Source: DATAOG01 sp963782885 (GTDB taxonomy: Bacteria > Pseudomonadota > Alphaproteobacteria > Geminicoccales > Geminicoccaceae). Taken from it: a stretch of DNA of 64,000 nucleotides. The notes beneath the pieces are model-generated. The model searched no databases, was not told the origin of the DNA, and saw nothing but the letters and a program-made list of their open reading frames with translations. Positions 63,943 to 64,000 of this stretch are shown in pieces (positions within the stretch are counted from its first letter, which is position 1; each line of letters begins with the position of its first letter). Both the position numbers and the translations under genes were made by a program. The stretch is from the NCBI GenBank assembly GCA_963782885.1, contig CAWALL010000004.1, forward strand, positions 186,001 to 250,000, given 5' to 3'.

Positions 63943-64000
63943 GATCTCTCAATCCGATCTCGGCCCTACCCCGGCACCGCGTCCTCAGAGAATCAGAGCC

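Overview
The window is dense, high-GC DNA and reads as the chromosome of an alphaproteobacterium, probably Rhodospirillales/Geminicoccales-like. That placement is inferred from the gene set: an NDUFA12-type complex I accessory subunit, B12-dependent ribonucleotide reductase NrdJ, HisN-type histidinol phosphatase, DUF1244, YejABEF, a membrane-anchored cytochrome c, a GTTC-N7-GTTC SOS box and a Caulobacter-type sphingolipid locus. I could not run a search to confirm it.

Layout. 1-4.9 kb: NDUFA12 homologue and nrdJ, separated by a 0.6 kb control region that carries a consensus DnaA box, an alphaproteobacterial LexA box and a pair of NrdR-like boxes. 4.9-8.9 kb: a defence island of lower-GC codon style. 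It has an intact beta-class DNA methyltransferase fused to an Mrr-like nuclease domain, followed by a PLD-type nuclease gene split by an IS1595-family element with a perfect 8-bp target duplication and further damaged by a frameshift. 8.9-12.6 kb: a gene-poor decaying stretch with one intact DUF2283 gene, at least three decayed copies of it, a decayed lipoprotein-like gene and one intact F420-type (LLM) oxidoreductase.

12.6-23.2 kb: ybdK and DUF1244, a sirtuin, the complete yejABEF peptide importer, hisN and an internally duplicated dihaem cytochrome c. 23.3-34.4 kb: kdsB and pheA, then amino-acid catabolism: PutA, leucine dehydrogenase with a promoter/operator upstream, a frameshifted SLC13 permease, methylglutaconyl-CoA hydratase, an isomerase, a broken FitAB/VapBC toxin-antitoxin pair and isovaleryl-CoA dehydrogenase. 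Deamination of leucine and two later steps of its breakdown are therefore local; the branched-chain keto-acid dehydrogenase and methylcrotonyl-CoA carboxylase are not here.

34.4-57.3 kb: ordinary chromosome: mgtE, maeB, tRNA-Leu(GAG), lipB, acylphosphatase, a secreted pentapeptide-repeat protein, a large PAS-GGDEF-EAL protein, nnr, TerB, psuG, a degenerate receiver-Hpt protein, an OmpA-like lipoprotein, frameshifted moaA, nadK, apt, a BY-kinase for exopolysaccharide, DUF192, aspartate aminotransferase, a lytic transglycosylase and an N-formylglutamate amidohydrolase.

57.4-64 kb: a wrecked ISNCY-type element, tRNA-Val(GAC), then the most interesting functional block: a fatty-acid-hydroxylase-family protein, a homologue of the GNAT-like bacterial ceramide synthase, an MFS carrier, and convergently a serine palmitoyltransferase-like enzyme behind its own acyl carrier protein. 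Together these look like a bacterial (dihydro)ceramide pathway with an added membrane hydroxylase. The ceramide reductase and acyl-ACP synthetase known from Caulobacter are not in the window and may lie just beyond its right edge.

Several genes carry single frameshifts (SLC13 permease, moaA, the toxin-antitoxin pair, the PLD nuclease). Some of these, moaA above all, could be sequence errors rather than real lesions.
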